Origin: JAAYXS01 sp043820985
GTDB taxonomy: Bacteria; Planctomycetota; Phycisphaerae; UBA1845; Fen-1342
Assembly: GCA_043820985.1 (NCBI GenBank)
Contig: JBDRDH010000063.1
Span: 1 to 64,000 of the forward strand
DNA length: 64,000 nt
Reading direction: 5' to 3'
This document shows, one piece after another, positions 63,349 through 64,000 of this stretch. The notes beneath the pieces were generated by a model. It made no database searches and had not been told where the DNA came from. It saw only the letters and a program-made list of their open reading frames with translations. The first letter of the stretch is position 1, and each line of letters begins with the position of its first letter. Made by a program: the position numbers and the translations under genes.

Positions 63349-64000
63349 GACACTCGGGCGCGGGTTGCTCGTGGAACTCCTGGCGGCGTTCGAAAACCAG
63401 TTGCCAGGCAGCAGTGACGAGGATCACCATGAGCTGCACCAGCGCCGTCTCGCCTCACCCAGCTCTGCTGACCTGGCGATTCGTTATGGTGTCTCCTGTC
63501 TCCGCCGCATGCATCTGGCTGAAGCCCGGCAGGCCTTTGAGAGTGCTCTTGAACTAACTTCAACCTCGCCACAACCGGCCCTGGGCCTGGCCTGCGTCCA
63601 TGACCAGTTGGATCAGCCACGGCAGACCTTGCGCTATCTGTCCATCGCGCAGGCCCATGATCCGGATGATCCCGCCATCGCCTTTGCCATCGGTTTCTGC
63701 CACGAACGCCAAGGCAACCAGACCGCCGCCATCGCCAGCTACCGCCGCTCGGTAGAGCTGTGCCCACAATTACGCAACGCCCATGAGCGTCTGGCTGCTA
63801 TTGCGATCCATGACGGCGATTGGCGGGAAGCGGTTTCATGCTATGAGCAACTGGCGGAGTTTGAACCCGGCAATCTGGACGTGCTCCTGGTCCTGGCCAA
63901 TTTGTACTTGCAGTGCAATCGAACCTCCGCGGCGGCTGACCGTTACCAGGACACCTTGTTGATCGAGCCGGAACTTTCAGATGATTCGCTCGGTCACGCC
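63332..64000 (+). CDS. TPR-repeat protein (partial, C-terminus outside window)
   Basis: The frame starts at an ATG with GGAGG 6 bases upstream and stays open to the window edge (223 codons). Repeats include SADLAIRYGVSCLRRMHLAE, PALGLACVHDQLDQPRQTLR, PAIAFAIGFCHERQGNQTAA and VLLVLANLYLQCNRTSAAAD. It overlaps the upstream TPR gene, forming a pair. The total length and any C-terminal catalytic domain are unknown. Confidence 0.85.
   Translation, partial: MSYLLETLGRGLLVELLAAFENQLPGSSDEDHHELHQRRLASPSSADLAIRYGVSCLRRMHLAEARQAFESALELTSTSPQPALGLACVHDQLDQPRQTLRYLSIAQAHDPDDPAIAFAIGFCHERQGNQTAAIASYRRSVELCPQLRNAHERLAAIAIHDGDWREAVSCYEQLAEFEPGNLDVLLVLANLYLQCNRTSAAADRYQDTLLIEPELSDDSLGHA

Overview
The window reads as a chromosomal segment of a Planctomycetota bacterium, probably a relative of Phycisphaerae. 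This is inferred from four things: PEP-CTERM sorting tails ending in RRR, a LEPR-XLL giant surface protein, an H-X9-DG (DUF1559-type) pseudopilin, and a bacterial topoisomerase VI B subunit, all among high-GC housekeeping genes with short gaps and many GTG/TTG starts. No phage, transposase, CRISPR array, rRNA or tRNA gene was recognised.

Layout. 1-6.9 kb: the N-terminal 2,291 codons of a giant secreted RTX/cadherin-like repeat protein, cut by the window edge. 7-13.2 kb: an isochorismatase-like protein, Der GTPase, a zinc-ribbon protein and a GT/GH57 alpha-glucan pair. 13.4-24.5 kb: RNase Z-like MBL hydrolase, HtrA plus a catalytically dead HtrA-like partner, two membrane proteins, phosphoglycerate mutase, ROK kinase and an aminotransferase. 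24.7-37 kb: a secreted Ig-like protein, FeoAB, RecG, a LysM lipoprotein, a 919-aa metalloprotease and topoisomerase VI B. 37-46 kb: YhbY, universal stress protein, polyprenyl synthase, Cmk, a frameshifted PlsC, an overlapping three-gene envelope operon, a free-methionine sulfoxide reductase-like GAF protein and an HPP membrane protein.

46.1-51.9 kb is the most unusual part. A cobalamin riboswitch precedes three exported-protein genes: a DUF4465 PEP-CTERM protein, a secreted protein with dockerin-like calcium loops, and a pseudopilin. Two paralogous PEP-CTERM genes follow, sharing an almost identical 39-nt 5' leader and similar terminators. I propose the first three as a B12-regulated surface capture module; this is inference.

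52-64 kb: RibF, small membrane proteins, a PurS-PurL-like FGAM synthase, TyrA, AccA, small conserved proteins, a UvrA-like protein with only one ABC module, and two overlapping TPR genes, the last cut by the window end. Short dispersed inverted-repeat elements lie in several intergenic gaps. Families were assigned by reading motifs; no database search was run.
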